From assembly GCF_040054535.1 (NCBI RefSeq), contig NC_090789.1, positions 2,571,197-2,635,196 on the forward strand: a stretch of DNA of 64,000 bases, read 5' to 3'. Within the stretch, counting starts at the first letter, position 1, and every line of letters begins with the position of its first letter. Shown here in pieces: positions 32,829 to 46,485 of this stretch. The notes under the pieces are model-generated. The model was not told where the DNA came from and did not search any database. It was given only the letters and a program-made list of their open reading frames with translations. The translations under genes were made by a program, and so were the position numbers. This DNA is from Antennarius striatus (taxonomy: Eukaryota; Chordata; Actinopteri; Lophiiformes; Antennariidae).

Positions 32829-35800
32829 CTTGGTGCCCTCAACCGACCTGAGTGCCAGCCCCCCCCCCCCACCCTCGCAGATGAATGGCGGCACAACAGA
32901 ATAGAATGTGCTGACTCAGCTCTTCGTCATGTTATTTCTAATTCCTTTAAAGGTTTGTTTCATTTCTGCTGCATTGAAGGACATTTCAGGTCCAATCAGG
33001 TTTTCTTGTACACAGAATAACACCCCCCCCACCAGAAAAAAAAAATTAAAAGGTCCCTTAAAGTGATCAAGGAGGCGGTACTTGTCAGCAGGAATACTGT
33101 TAGTGCAGCGCTAACGTGATTATCCTCTGGATAATAATTTAATTTAATTAATCCTGGACATAATTTAATTATGTCCAGGATGAGACTAATTCAAAGACCG
33201 CCTGATTGGTTCGATCAGGAGTGTTTGGTCCAACTGAGTGTGTAGGAGGATGTACTTAATGACATCACCGACACAACCACGCTCAGTGGGCCCACAGATC
33301 AATATCTGCGTGGCACGATTGGTGACTGATCAATTATCTTGATTGGAATGGATGAATATGTCCTTGGGGTTAACATATGGATGATGTAATTGGATGAAGG
33401 TCAGACCATCGGTGCAGGATGGGTAAATCCATCCGTCTGAAGCTGTGACGCTAAAAAGGACATGATTTCAGAGATACATCCCCAGGATCTTGAATAGTAG
33501 ATGTATGGTTGCCACGGCAACTGTGATCAAGTGAAATTGAGCAGATGCAAAAAAGAAAAAAATCTTCTTGAAAGTTGAAAAAATAAAAAATAAAAAGCTA
33601 AAGGCAGGCTAACTGAAGGTGACGGAAACTCACCGATCAGCGATCCGTTCAGAAACAGCGCCACGCCCACCAGCAGCCCTACGCAGAGCGCCAGGATGAA
33701 GGGCCGCCTCCGGCCCCAGCGCAGCGTGCAGCGGTCGCTGGCTGACCCGATCAGAGGGGTGAACATCAGGCCCAGAACCGGACTGAGGAACCAGGTCAGG
33801 CTGTAGTACTGCTCTGGAAGACCTGCAGATAGATACATTTCTTCAGTCGTCCACCAGGTGGAGCTAGTAACTACTAATCTGCGATTTTATTTGGTTTGAA
33901 ATTGTATTCTTTTCAATTGGAAAAGACAAAAAGACTACAATAATTTTGAGAATAATACATTAGCTGGTGTTCTATGTAGTAAAAGAATTAGTGAGCACAC
34001 TGAACACAATTAGTGTTAAATGACTTGAAACAACATTTAATTTACATAAAAAAGGTCAGCTCATGCATGGAACCAGCTTTAATGCATCACATTTAACGGA
34101 CATTAAGCACATTATTGTGTGAAAAGAGACTCAAGTTTCTTAGCATTTGAAAAGATGCTCATTAAAGATAAATGCAAGCGCTTATAAAACCTGTAACTGC
34201 CAAATAATTCTGGTTGAACTCCTTTTTTTCTCCATTTTTTGTTATTGATGTTGTCTTTGACACAGTTTGGCATCAGATCTGGATTCATAGCGCTGTACCT
34301 TTGGCGTTATTACCATGGTCATTTTACTATGTTAACTTTTCCAGTAGCAGAGTGGAGTCTGTGGAAACCAGTTAGGCTCCTTTAGCTTTAGCAGACACAG
34401 AGTGGAAGCATCTTTTAAAGGTGTTTGGTCCACAGGCTTTCAACAGTTTTGAATAATACAAAACCGAAAGTGAACACAAAACCTCATCAGTCAACAGCGT
34501 TTAATTAACCCTGTTAATCTGGAGGTTATAGCTTAAAGTCTGATATTACAATCTGATGTACCGGAGTTCAAACCCTCTGTAATAGACTGCTGACAGGAAG
34601 GACATCAATAAGGAAGTGGACGGTTTGCTCGCTAAGTTAAGTCATCTGACGATCCAACACATAAATCTCACATGGGATTAATGCGGAACATTTTTTTTGA
34701 CGCCACATTGCTCGTCTCATAGGAAAAGCAAGCTTCCATTGAAATGCATCAGACCTCACAACTCTATGACATGTGAGTTTATGGGGTTTGAATCCTTTAC
34801 TTTTTTAATCACATATAAGAAACTACAGTAAAATTAATGAACCTCACGCTATTAAGGTCCAGAAAGGGACAAAGACAGTCAAGACGTGGAATGATGGCCA
34901 AAAAACAAACACCTCAAGCGACGGAAGGAAGACAGGTTTATGACAGCTAATTTGTCTGAGGAGACCTTAGGCTTTAATGAATTTGAATGCATTTTAATGT
35001 TCCTCAAACAGACCATTATATTAATAATATATTATATAATTATTGTTATTAATTACTAAGTGCCTAATCTTCTAATTATTAAGAGTTTGTCTAGCATGCC
35101 AAAATGTCCTGCAGGATCTATTTGCAAGTAGCAAATGTTCCAAAATGACTCTGCCAGTGAGATAGAACTCATTTGGTTGGATAATTCAGGAAAATATCAT
35201 ACAAATCAACATAATCTGTGAGTTTCTTCTTCACACCAAGTTTTCACGGAAGTATGGAGACGAGTTTGCGAATGCTTTTAATGCTTTTATTGCTTTCCAT
35301 CCGTCACATGATTGTCAGAAATTGCAGACGTTTCCCGGTCTGATTGATTCAACGTGACTTCTGATGATAAAAATGTTCTGTGCTGTGATGAAAACAACAT
35401 AACACCACAGAACTTTTCGGTTGGGCGTTGCAAAGTGTGGATGTTGTGGTTCTGCTGCAGCAGCACGCCCCCTAGAAAATAGTTTGCCTTAAATGCATGC
35501 CTAAAGAAATGCATGTAAAGTTTTTCAGGCAGCGATCCAAATGTGGTCTGAAGGGCTCTTTTCCATAAGGAGAACGAGTGAGGGGACAAAATGTGCCCAG
35601 CAAAAGCATGAGGTGAAACGTGATTGGCTGGTGCAGAAGGAGGCGGAGACCTAGAGGAATGTTTTATTTATCATGACTTTATGACAGGTATGGATCGACT
35701 CTTTAACTTCTACTGTTGATCTGGCCTGATTCTCACGAGCAGGACCCCCCCTGTTACCCCCCCCCTCACCTGACGCCAAGCTGACCGGGTCTTGGGAACC

Positions 35801-35928
35801 CTGTCACCACGGCGACTCCATCACCTCCACTTCCTGTCTCCTAATATGGCTGTGTCATTCACACGGGGCTTCCTGTTGTGGCATTTGTTCACTCAGAGGA
35901 AAGTTTGGTTTCTACCCCTTTATGTGTG

Positions 35929-35996
<68 letters not shown>

Positions 35997-38900
35997 CACC
36001 TGTTAGAGGTGAAAAGAGCAGCAGAGTCATAAAGCAGGCGACAAAGCCACTGATAGGAATCTGTCTGTAGGTTTGTCAACATCAAAACAGGAAAACAGCT
36101 TCTAGTAAACACACACACACACACACACACACGTCACACTAAACATCACTCACACACGCACACACACAGCGAAGTTCCCACACAATCTTAGTACTGCGAG
36201 TACAAACACACACAAAGGGAACAATACTGAGAGAACAGAAATGCAGGAAGTATTTTAGAAAGACGAAAAAAGAAAGGAGACGAGCTGAAGACACAGAAAG
36301 AAGGAACGGGGGAGAGAGGGAGTGTGAGAAAGGAGAGGGATCAAAAGGGAGACCATGGGGGAGGATGAGAGAAAAGGTAAGGTGAGCGAGACAGAAAGGT
36401 GGGAGACGGACAAAAAAAGCTCGAAGTCGGCGGACGGCTGACGATCGTGGGAAAGCAAAACGTACAATCCAGTCCGTCCATCACCAACGCACTCGTTTTA
36501 CTACAGGAATTTCCTCCACACACACACACACACACACACGCACACACACATGGAAGACAGACTGCCTATTCATCACCGCTGCTGCATGGCGTGTTGTGTT
36601 TTTCCACCAACTCCAATTGTTTTGCGACCGTTACATTTCGGATCGGACACGTCTCGTCCAAACTGAGGGGAGTGTTTGTCTGACGGACGATTAAAAAAAA
36701 AAGAAAGTAAAAAGGCGTCACCTTTACCTGCCGCGGTGGCGCCCGCTGACGACCGCCCGCCCATTTCCGTCATTAAAGAGAAGTGTGACATCGCTCCAGA
36801 TGAACGGAGTCGCTCATACCTAAACTGCACATTCTCCCCCCAAACAGCCCTTTCCTTGTTTTCTAGACGGTTTGAAGAACAAGGATTACTATATATTAGC
36901 TGGTCACCCCTTCATGATTTGTTCTGATACAGTTTCCCAAAGCGCCGTGATGTTTGGGATTGAAAAATTCCAAACTGTGGAGAAGCCTCCTCTGTTTTCT
37001 TCTGCAAAACAAAAACATAGAAAAACAGTATTTTCCATACTATAATGCGCACTGGATTATAAAACACATATGTGAAATCATCTTCAGTGAATGGTCTACA
37101 TTAAAACTTTTTTCATACATAAAGGCATATTGGATTATAAAAATATTGATAAAATTAAAGACTTTTAGGTGTGCCTTTTAGTGTGGAACATACTTTAATG
37201 ACCAAAAAGCAAAAAAATAAATGTTTGATTCATGATTCATGAGTCATCGCAGCCGATTCCGAGGCGCGAGCAGTCAGGACTTGTTAAAACGTTTCTTGTG
37301 GAAGCCGGAGAAAATCAACCTGGGCAGGCAAAGTGAGTTCTTTAATCTTTTTTTTTTTTTTTTGGTGCAAAATGTGGAGCAGATTAAGATTAATGAAGCA
37401 TATCCAGTGCACTCAGAAGCCGGTTCTGCATTACAGACGGTAGGCTTTAAAGATTAATGCTCGCATTGTTCCTCCAAATCTCATGAAAAAGACCAAATCC
37501 AAATAACAGGAGTGTCTGTGTGTCCGAATCTTAATATAGCTTCATCCTCTTGTTCCAGATCTACTTTTACATACTTTTACTCAAGTAGCCTCTTTATAAG
37601 GGGACTGAGTATTTTTTTACAGTGACGTATTCTTTCCTTCTTCCACCACCACCATCCATGTGAGGTTTCTGCTTCACCTCTCCAGACCATAACATCCATC
37701 CTCGCTTTTCTCCCATCAGATCTCCTTTCTCACACATAACGACGCCGCTACCCCCCCGCCCCCATCGGCTAGGACCTGAAATCAAACACTCCACCTCAAA
37801 AGAAACTCATTCTCTCCTTCTGAAACCTCAGCGCTCTTCTCTTTCCCTCCCACCTTCCCATTTTCCCATAAACACAAAACAATATGTTCATTTCCTGCGC
37901 CGGCGTGAGAAAAACCGCAAGAAAAATGACAAAACGTCCGCGGAAAAAAAAACAGCCAGACAAATGGCATGAAAGCGAGAGGAGGGCAGAGGTCGCGAAA
38001 GGGAGAAAGTGGGCAGGAAGAAAGGAGGGTGAAAGCGAGAGGAAAGGAAAAGAAAGGAGGAAGCAGGTGTTTCAGAATAAAACAGTCAGGTGTAGCGACA
38101 GACGGACGTTCAGGGCTAATCTGACATATTAACACGGATAATTCTATGTAAATTTAAATTTTCATGTGTTTGCGTTCAGTTTTTTAGAACGAGAGCGGAA
38201 AGCCGATTTTGAGATAATGGCGACAACTTTTGCATCCAAGGACAAAGATGCCTCGGCTACTGGAAACAAACTATTCCATTCAAACCAATTATGAGATGCA
38301 CAATTTTAAAGGAACACATCTCATAATTGGTTTGTTGGAGGGCTGGATGGATGGATGGATGACGGTCGTCCTCTACACCCCCCTTGGCAGCGGGAGGAGT
38401 GAGTCATTGCAGAACATCCATCTCCGACACGCAACTGATGCCAACAGCCTGACAGCTGCCGAGCAAGGACACCTGGAGGTCAGCGCCATCAGGACCAGTG
38501 AGGTCGTTGCCACACGCAACCCCCCACCCCCATCGCTTCACATGTAGTGGAAATCCATTCATGCAGCTCCAAGCAGACCAGCTGTGATGACAGCGGCTGT
38601 GTGCATTGGAAGGGAAATCCCACCAACTGTCCTGTCGGTGTAAAACGTGCCATTAAAAAAGGTGTGAAGCTGCATGTTTGCACACACACACACACACACA
38701 CACACACGCTTCCAGTCTGCAGAGTTACGTAACGTCGCTACAGTGAAGCGTCGACCTCCCGTCGAGATCGAGACACTGATGCAGAGAGAGAAAAACACAC
38801 TCCGATGCTCTCATTCAGCTTTATTCCCATACATCTGAGACGTGGCTTACGTTAAGCTACACGCGACCGACAGCTGGGAGGCGGAGCTATGACTGCAGCT

Positions 38901-40698
38901 GACCTATCACGCACAGGAAGCTGCAAACAGCACAGCTGACTGCCCTTTTCCTGCAGCAGGAGCGATCAATAACGTCAATCAGCGGGAACCAGTCGGTAAA
39001 CTTATGTAACCGCAAAATACCGAGGGGGAGGGCGGTCAGCAAACGCACCTTTCATGATGGTGCATTCAGGGACCGACTGAAAGTGGCGTTAAAAAGGCAA
39101 ATATTTGCAACATATTTTATTCTTTTGATGGTATTTGAATAATAATAATAGACTGAAAAATAGCTGTTCTTTTGCTTGTGTTTACATGAAACTCGACGTC
39201 GTCACTTCGTCCACTCAATGGAATGCTCAAACCGACCGGTTTGAACTATCCATCCACGCAGTCCCTGGCAGTCAAAGCCGACCAGTGTGAGTGGAAGCAG
39301 ATGTTTTCCAGCACCCCTTCTTAAATACATGCATGCATAAAATTACCCTGAGGCTAACCATTACCGCTTCTCTCACTGGCTGCTATTCTGCCCATTGTGC
39401 ACGCTGTGTGTGTGTGTGTGCGTGTGTGTTTGTGCAACACGCTGTTAAGATTTTAAGGGTTTCTCGACAGTCTGATTGATGAGTGTACTGAAGCCTTGCT
39501 TGAGGGAAAAACAAGCAGATATCAAGCGTAGAGAATTATTAATGAATGGTGATTTATATGCATAGTGTTAGCTAATTAGCTAGCAGCATGGGCTGTTAAA
39601 GATTGTTATCATTTTTAGGAAATAACAAATATAGCAGCTTCAGCTTCATGAAGAGGGTATTTAAATGAACCCTGTATTGGGATAGTGTAGAACACATGTT
39701 AAACTCAAGGCCCCGGGGCCAAATGTGGCCCGCCGTATCATTTTATGTGGCCCGCAAGAGCATAAAAGGTCAAAAGTATGCTTTGACCAAAACTACATTT
39801 CCCACAATGCACTAAATAAGCTCATTTTAACTCAGACAAAGTTAATGTCCTAACTTGTGTTTGATGTTATTTTTCTTTATTCTCATGGATAGTTTGATCC
39901 TTGATTGATGGAGTTCTGTGGGTTTAATAACCTGATAAATTAAAAGGATTTATGTTAGAACAGACACATACATGTTTTTTCTGTGCAACTGTAACATTTG
40001 TACCTTGAATAAGTAATAAATTCAGACGCGGTGTGTGTGTGTGTGTGTGTGTGTGTGTTTATTAGCGTTGTCCCTTTTCTGGCTAACTGCAGTAAATATT
40101 TTGCATGATTCTATGCTATATAGGCAGATATATTCCACTTATTTTAAATGGTTTTACATACATGTTTTTGTTTATGTTTATTATAGTTCATCCTGTTTTT
40201 GTCCTTTAAGAGAGGACGACTTGTGAAACCATTCAGTTACCAAAATAAGAACAGAACAGTTTGCGGTTTTCAGCTAAGCTAATTTGCTGTCCCTGATGTT
40301 TCTTTGTGCCCGGCATCACCTGAGAGCTCAGTTGCTTGTTTTGGGTGATTGCACTTCCCTGGAGTGGGTGTGTGCGCGCGTGTGTGTGTGTGTGGGGCAG
40401 TTGGGATGGAATGTGCTGACACACAAATACCTGCACAGATTTGCATTCCTCACATAACTAACGGCTCACGCATACCTGAAGCATCAACCGCTGAATGTAA
40501 AAAACACCAACATGAATACACACAGCATGTCTTTGTCTTCAAGTGTCTGCTGACTCTGCATTAATGTCATGACACACACACACACACACACACACACGGC
40601 GACCCCCTGCTGTTGCTGTTTGTCTCGTCCTTCCCTGCATCGATCGGTCGCTCCTGCGTTGCTGTTTGTTAGCAAACCCACACCTGAAAGGCCTTTTC

Positions 40699-40745
<47 letters not shown>

Positions 40746-43412
40746 CAATAACATTAATAAATGAACAACGTTACTGCAGCGATTATATAAAGAGCTATAA
40801 ATAGGAAGGCTTTAAATAACTGACTAGACTAGAGTCCCTCTCTCTGCAGAGACAGAGGCAAATAAAGCGCAAAAAAAAAAAAGAGAATCGAGGGCTGAAG
40901 ATCCTCGTCATCCGACAGGAATGTAATTTACACCGCCGATTCTCAACCCATCTTTATTTAGATGTTTTTCTCCTTCCCACATGATGATTTCCTACCCGCC
41001 CTGTGTCACACTGCAACATCCCAGATGGAGCGTTTTTATCTGTCTATCCACCTACTCCGTCTTTCATCTCATCTGCTCCGTTCTCATAAATTGCTGGGTC
41101 AGATTATGGTGATTAGTCAGTGTGTGACATCCAGCCAGTCATTTATATAACCCTGTATCGCTGCGTCTGCGAGGTCACCTGCTAGCTCAGGCCAGCTAGC
41201 ATGATGGGATTACGTTACCTGGCATGCAGGCAGAGATCAGGCCGACTTTCTGCACAATAAATAACTCCGTGCATGTAGAAGCCACACGGTAAAAGTCACG
41301 AATGCTGCAAAAATCAGCATATTGCTAATAACTGAATTAGTCTAATGGTAAATAATGCACGTTCTAGCATGAATCTGGCAGCTATAACTTTTGGGATGAT
41401 GCAGAATGAAGAGAAAGTAGCTCAAACGGCAAGCTAAGAAAAACCAGATGGTATGCATGCTAACACGTTAGCATCTGCGTTACTCAAACCCAATGTCTGT
41501 TGATATAAAATTGTGCCAACTCATCTTAATCCAAAGTCCTATCACTACTTCCCTCGCATAAAGTATAGAGATGTTTACCATTCCTTTGTGTTTTGTCTCA
41601 TACTTTGTGTTGTTCTGTCTGCGTTGCTCTGCCTGTGTTGTACTGCCTGCGTTGCTCTGCCTGTCTTGTACTGCCTGTCTTGTACTGCCTGTTTACCGTG
41701 AGTCAGAGAGGACTGCGATTTCATCTGTGCATATATGGTACACTTGACAATAAAGCTGACTTTAATAAAGCTCTTTTCTGTGACCTATTAAATGCCCCTG
41801 AACATGAATACACACAGATCATAAACATGTTGACCACATATTGTTGTTTAGCTTTGTCTTGATGAGTCAATATTCTTTCTGTGTCAGTCTGACCTCGCAC
41901 CTTCACCCAACACGTTCCCAGAATGCACCGTCATGTCCTGGTTGCATCACCTTCTTCCCTTCCCTTTCCCTTCTGCTGCCCTTTTAATCTCTTCCAATCC
42001 CTCTCTCATCAGTGACTCCGTCTCTCTCTCTCTGTCCCTGGCTCGTGTCTCTCTCAGCAGCGTTAAGACATTAGCTAATGCTCTTACTGAGGGCACCTTT
42101 TCAAAAAAAAAAAAAAAAGAGCTGACCGTGAAACCGAACTGGGAGGAGATGCTGGAGGATGAATCACGATCCGACTGGAAAAACCAGACAAAATGCCCAT
42201 GAGGTGGGTCTGGAAACAGACCGTGAAAGAGCAAATTTTCTGCTGAATTCTTTTCCTTGGGATCACAGATTTATCTCATTGGTCTGACGGATCACGCATG
42301 ACTTGACGGAACAGAAACGAGCTCTGCGTGTTCTCTCCAGCCAGTCCTTGTACGGTAGAAGTTCCTTAAACTTCAGTAGGTTGTGTAAACGTTGGGCTCT
42401 TGACCAAAGTGTTCCTGCTGCACAGTGTGTCTGTGACACACACACACACGATGTCACTCAGGTCGAGCCAACCGGTTAACCTGGAGGTAACCCCCCCCAC
42501 CACCACAAGTCTGAGCATGCTGCTGTGGGGGGAGGGCGGGGGTCAATATTTGTTATTCCCAAACTTGGACTCCTGCCCGTACAGTTGGAAGGTGTGTGTG
42601 TGTGTGTGTGTGTGTGTACATTGGTTTTCGTTTGCATGACTTTTGCCTTCCATGGTACGTCTTATTTTTTTTGGGGGGGGGTCTGCATTAAAAAAAAAAT
42701 AAAAGGTCAGATTGAGCAGCTGTTGATTAGCCTAGCCTAGCTTTATTGATTACATTGGATCAATCTGTAGCCGTTTCAAACATATCCACGTCTCCCCACC
42801 CCGGATAGTTACAGACGAAACATGACTCTGCAAAACCTTTGACGAGTGCAAGTGAGACTAAAACTGTCTCTGCATGTGTGTGTGTGTGTGTGTGTGTGTG
42901 TTCCAGTCAGCTAATCTCCTGCTAGATCCAGTGAAGTGAAGGTGAACAGGATAAGGTTTCATCTCTCCTTCCCTTCAGGCCTCGAAACGTCGGTTTGACG
43001 CTGAAATTACTTACCGAGTCTTGAACAAACAACCTGTTCCTCATTAAAAACAGCTGGAGGGAAGGGGGGGGGGACTTCTGCTGAGTCGACATTGTTTGCA
43101 TGCGTCCCTCCCTTTGACTTGATGAGTATTTAAGTCAGACTGCTTTGCTTTTAACCGTTTTGAACTGAATATTTCTGACGCTGCTGAGCCGTTTTGCTGT
43201 ATTTTTTGATGACTCGGCGTTGTTTTGCGTGTGGATTGGTGAACTCGTGAAAATTTGAACTCACCTATCTGCAGCAGGACGGGCGTCACCAGCGCCGTCT
43301 CCATGGCGTAGCAGAACTCCCGGCCGAACATCACGGCCCCGTTCATCACCCATCTCTTCAGGGGGATGCCCTCGATGGAGCTCTCGCTCGATGACTCCTC
43401 CCCTTTTTGCCC

Positions 43413-43443
<31 letters not shown>

Positions 43444-43589
43444 TTGCTTCCCAAATCATCCGTCTCGACTCCCGCTCCTGCTTTCTCCACATCAGACGTT
43501 TCGAAGTTTTTGGAGTTGACCCCGCCCACCACAGACCCGACCTGCATAGCGTCAGCCTCCGTGTTCTGGGGAGGCATGGCGGATGGCAT
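29023..43589 (-). CDS. slc45a4: Solute carrier family 45 member 4 (MFS transporter, 891 aa)
   Basis: SLC45A4 is a 12-TM MFS protein described as a proton-coupled sugar and, more recently, polyamine transporter. Fourteen coding exons: 43265-43589, 33634-33822, 32201-32380, 31928-32118, 31648-31831, 31102-31557, 30514-30785, 30270-30431, 30096-30195, 29931-30011, 29706-29836, 29541-29609, 29301-29455 and 29023-29203. The lengths sum to 2676 nt and phases agree throughout. Motifs include [66 protein letters not shown] (MFS loop 2-3), [20 protein letters not shown], the large cytoplasmic loop with [10 protein letters not shown] and GDTESEEGE, and [20 protein letters not shown]. The human protein is 768 aa; extra length is in the N-terminal Gly-rich run and the loop. 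The start MPSAMPPQN corresponds to human MKMAPQN. The exon 31102 donor is GTTCGT, weak; an alternative (GTACAA at 31081 with acceptor before 30778) is also in frame. Confidence 0.95.
30811..31082. mobile_element. hAT-like MITE filling an slc45a4 intron
   Basis: It begins CAGGGGTGGGGAAAC and ends, inverted, CAGGTACAAACTACGGCCC, the pattern of fish hAT MITEs. A pogo-like scrap ('acgcgttccaggaccacccc') is nested at about 30920-30950. It makes up 272 of the 316 bp of the intron between slc45a4 exons 31102-31557 and 30514-30785. Confidence 0.5.
32588..32660. repeat. (TG)n microsatellite in slc45a4 intron
   Basis: This long TG array has one interruption near its right end. An opposite-phase (AC)n array follows at 32786-32824, so the transcript could fold across the two. 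Confidence 0.95.
32786..32824. repeat. (AC)n microsatellite in slc45a4 intron
   Basis: This dinucleotide array is the inverted partner of the TG array at 32588-32660. Confidence 0.95.
33151..33181. repeat. Perfect 31-bp palindrome
   Basis: Arms of 15 bp (atcctggacataatt and its exact complement) flank a single central T. It lies in the slc45a4 intron between exons 33634-33822 and 32201-32380. Confidence 0.9.
34500..34625 (+). repeat. tRNA-derived SINE fragment
   Basis: 'ggagttcaaaccctctgtaa' resembles a B box and its surroundings, followed by 'ctgacaggaaggacatca', a phrase shared by several fish tRNA-SINE bodies. The A-box part is decayed. Confidence 0.4.
35931..35995. repeat. (AC)n microsatellite
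   Basis: This uninterrupted array of about 32 units is among the longest in the window. Confidence 0.95.
37027..37194. mobile_element. Mariner-like MITE
   Basis: The ends are inverted copies (gtattttccatactataat against gtatgttccacactaaaag). The interior repeats 'tggattataaa', the pattern of the common fish 'ataaggcgcaccggattat' MITE. It has no coding capacity. Confidence 0.6.
38281..38334. repeat. Perfect 18-bp stem hairpin in slc45a4 intron
   Basis: The arm 'caaaccaattatgagatg' (38281-38298) and its exact complement (38317-38334) surround an 18-nt loop. Confidence 0.85.
39690..40030. mobile_element. hAT-like element, inverted and truncated copy
   Basis: This is the reverse orientation of the element at 11098-11624. 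Shared phrases include 'ccaaatgtggcccgcc', 'ccacaatgca', 'aacttgtgtttgatgttatt' and 'gataaattaaaaggattta'. It breaks off at a (TG)n array. Confidence 0.65.
41617..41692. repeat. Minisatellite with 15/30-bp unit
   Basis: Alternating 'tgcgttgctctgcc' and 'tgtcttgtactgcc' units lie in the long slc45a4 intron. Confidence 0.7.
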
Positions 43590-44791
43590 GCACGCGATGA
43601 GAAAAACAAGCGCACCTCTTGTGACACGCTAAATAAATCTGACCAATTAACCTGCAGATAAAAAAATAAAAACCGCAAATGAATCTGGATGCTGGTAGTT
43701 AGAAGCGACTTTCCTGGAAGTTAGTTAAATACAATCTCAAGCTACAATCTGAGTGAATTTTTTTGGATACATCAAAAGAATAATCAAGTTAAGGGTCTTA
43801 GAGCTACAGCGGGAAAAAAATCTTTAAAAAAAAAAAAAAGGTCCAACAAAAATCAGCAATCAGTTGTCAAACGAAGTTGTTATTCAAAGTAGGTCAAATG
43901 AGAATAAATCCTCCTTAATTTTCCCCGATCAAACTGTCAAAAGTTAAAAACGTTTCCAGAAACTTGAAGAAATAAAAAATTGAAATAAAAGAATTTTCAC
44001 AGGAAGATGGAGCGATACATTCCAGGTGAATTTGTGCATTTGCTTCTTTCTGTGTGTGTGTGTCTGTGTATGTGTGCATGTGTGTGTGTGTGTGTGTGTG
44101 TTGTATGTTTATGGCTTGTTTCTCATTGAGGGTTGACCCTCTTCTTTTACTGTCTATTACAAGCAGATAAAATCCATATAGAAGACCACTCAGTGAGTTC
44201 CAGAGTCATTTTGTGTTTAGAGAGCAGGGGGGCGGGCTGAATGACGGAGTGGGCGGGGCTGGAGATGGGAGGACGGGAGGTGGCAAAGGTCGGCGGAGGT
44301 CCTCTGAAAATCCCCATCGATCGGCTGATCAATCTGCGGGAGTTGGACAACCACCGGGGAGGCGGGAGCAGCGGATGGAGGCGTCCGATTGGTCAGAGGA
44401 GAGGAACAAACAGGAAAAGAGGAGAGAAAAAAAAAACCAAACAGCAGCGTTAGAATCGCAGGTGATGACATCATCATTTGTCAGGTTAGGTGATTAAGTT
44501 CCACAACAGCTGATACAAGAAGAGAAAAAAAAACCCACATCAGGAAATAAAAGACAAAACCAAACAGAGTGGCTCTGCAGGAAAAAAAGGGAAAAGTACC
44601 TCAATATCAACAGAATTTATTTCTTTATTTATTTAGATTTGATAGTTTAAATAAAAAACTTTTGAGCAACAGCTGGAAACTGATTGCCGCCTCCAAAAAG
44701 CTGCACAGCGCGACCTGACCCCGCCACAGGTGCCTTTACTGAATCAGGTTAAAGCGACACACAGGTTTAAATCTTAAGAGCGCGAGCTGAC

Positions 44792-44793
<2 letters not shown>

Positions 44794-44849
<56 letters not shown>
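44794..44849. repeat. (AC)n microsatellite
   Basis: This uninterrupted dinucleotide array lies in the slc45a4 5' intron. Confidence 0.95.
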
Positions 44850-44853
<4 letters not shown>

Positions 44854-45143
44854 CGCCAATGAAAAGACTATTTTAAAGAGCTAAATCAGTGGTTTGAGCA
44901 CATGACTCATCCTCCAACATACTCGGACATTCTTTGGAACTGGACAGGGCGGCGTGTGTGTGTGTGTGGGCAGAGTCAAAGACACAAAAAAAAAGAAGGG
45001 GAGTGGGGGGGCATTCAATATGTCTCCCTCAGGGTTAAATTCCAAATCCAGTATATTTGCATGCAGCCGCTGGATTATACAGTAACTCATGGAGACGGAA
45101 TGTTTCATCACACACGAAACACACCGAGGCTCGCCACGTTAAC

Positions 45144-45176
<33 letters not shown>

Positions 45177-45394
45177 AGAAGAACAACAGCTCTAAGACCC
45201 TCATCGGGTTTCCTCGCAAGGGATTGAGGAAGAAAACAAAACCAGAGGAGGAGGACGAGAGGAAGGCTTGAACAGGTGGAGGAAAGGAGTTAAACACGAA
45301 GAAGAAGAGGAGGGAGGTTGAAATATTTATCCTCTTTTTCATCTCTGGCATGTCTTCATTAACATTCATGGAGCACTCAAGGTGGTCATAAATA

Positions 45395-45398
<4 letters not shown>

Positions 45399-45440
<42 letters not shown>
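45399..45440. repeat. (AC)n microsatellite
   Basis: This uninterrupted dinucleotide array lies in the slc45a4 5' intron. Confidence 0.9.
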
Positions 45441-45442
<2 letters not shown>

Positions 45443-46453
45443 CAGGAGATTACATAACCTGTTTTACGGCACGTTTGTGTCACAAATATGCACTAATCAC
45501 ACGCCAACAACCCTCAAAACCTCACAACATCTGGTGCGAGAGGAGAGAACAAAAGATCAAAAACAGCGTCTGCATGTCTCTAACCTGTTAGCAAATATTC
45601 CAGCATTACCCATAATCCAGTGTGGCGGGAGCGGGAGCGGCTCGGTCCGGTGGGAATTACACACTCAACCTGTTGTGTCATGAAGGGAACAACGAAACTC
45701 AAAACACACTCCACGCCATCTTCAGCTGGAAAACACCAACGTGACCCCGAACGACGCAGTAAAACGACGGGTACGAATGGATTTAATGGAGAATTTGTTT
45801 TAGAGCCCAAGTTACTCGGGATTCTGCACGGTAAATTTGATCCATATTTGGGATTATTTTCTTTATTGATTCATTGATTTATGGGAAAAATAAACAGAAG
45901 AATGTCACGGCTGAGACTTAACAGTTTTAAAATGTACACAAAACTTTAGGCCTTCGGGAAAACGACGTCTTTCACGGTGTGAGGTGTCGCTGAGGTATTT
46001 GTCTGACATGTCAAACTGCCATCATGAGTGCGAGTTCAGACGGACTGGAGCCACGCCCTTGTGTTGATACCATCTTCCCTCAACTGTGAAAACATGTGAT
46101 GTCCTGGATGTCGCTCGACCAGTTTGAAAGACGAGTAATGAGGTCCAAGTGCGACGACGACGAGTGCATCTAGGCTGTCTGGCTTAAAAGGAAGGAATGA
46201 CGGCGTTATCTGGCCTCCATCTGCACCCGGCGACAAAACGGCGAGCCGGGAACGCCGTCCCGTTATCGCGCAGGGAGGGTAAGGTGATGAAACAGAAGGC
46301 GAAGGGTTAAAAAGATGAGATCAGCGGGTTTTTAGACTCAAATTTTAAAAACAAAAACAAGATGATGTTTATTCTCAGAGAATAAATAAGATGGAGGGGA
46401 AAAAACAGACGTTTGAATAGTCAGAGTGTGCCTTATCTTGTGTCGAACAGATC

Positions 46454-46485
<32 letters not shown>

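Larger units (their letters stand above)
33823..43264 (-). other. Long slc45a4 intron (9.4 kb)
   Basis: The intron separates the first coding exon from the second. It holds a tRNA-SINE fragment (34500-34625), a mariner-like MITE (37027-37194), a hAT-like copy (39690-40030), a perfect hairpin (38281-38334), a GGAT run (38343-38362) and many CA/TG arrays. No nested gene was recognised. Confidence 0.7.

Noticed and set aside
43358-43678. Alternative minus-strand frame rich in Glu over slc45a4 exon 1
   Set aside because: It is a frame-shifted shadow of the conserved exon encoding [17 protein letters not shown].
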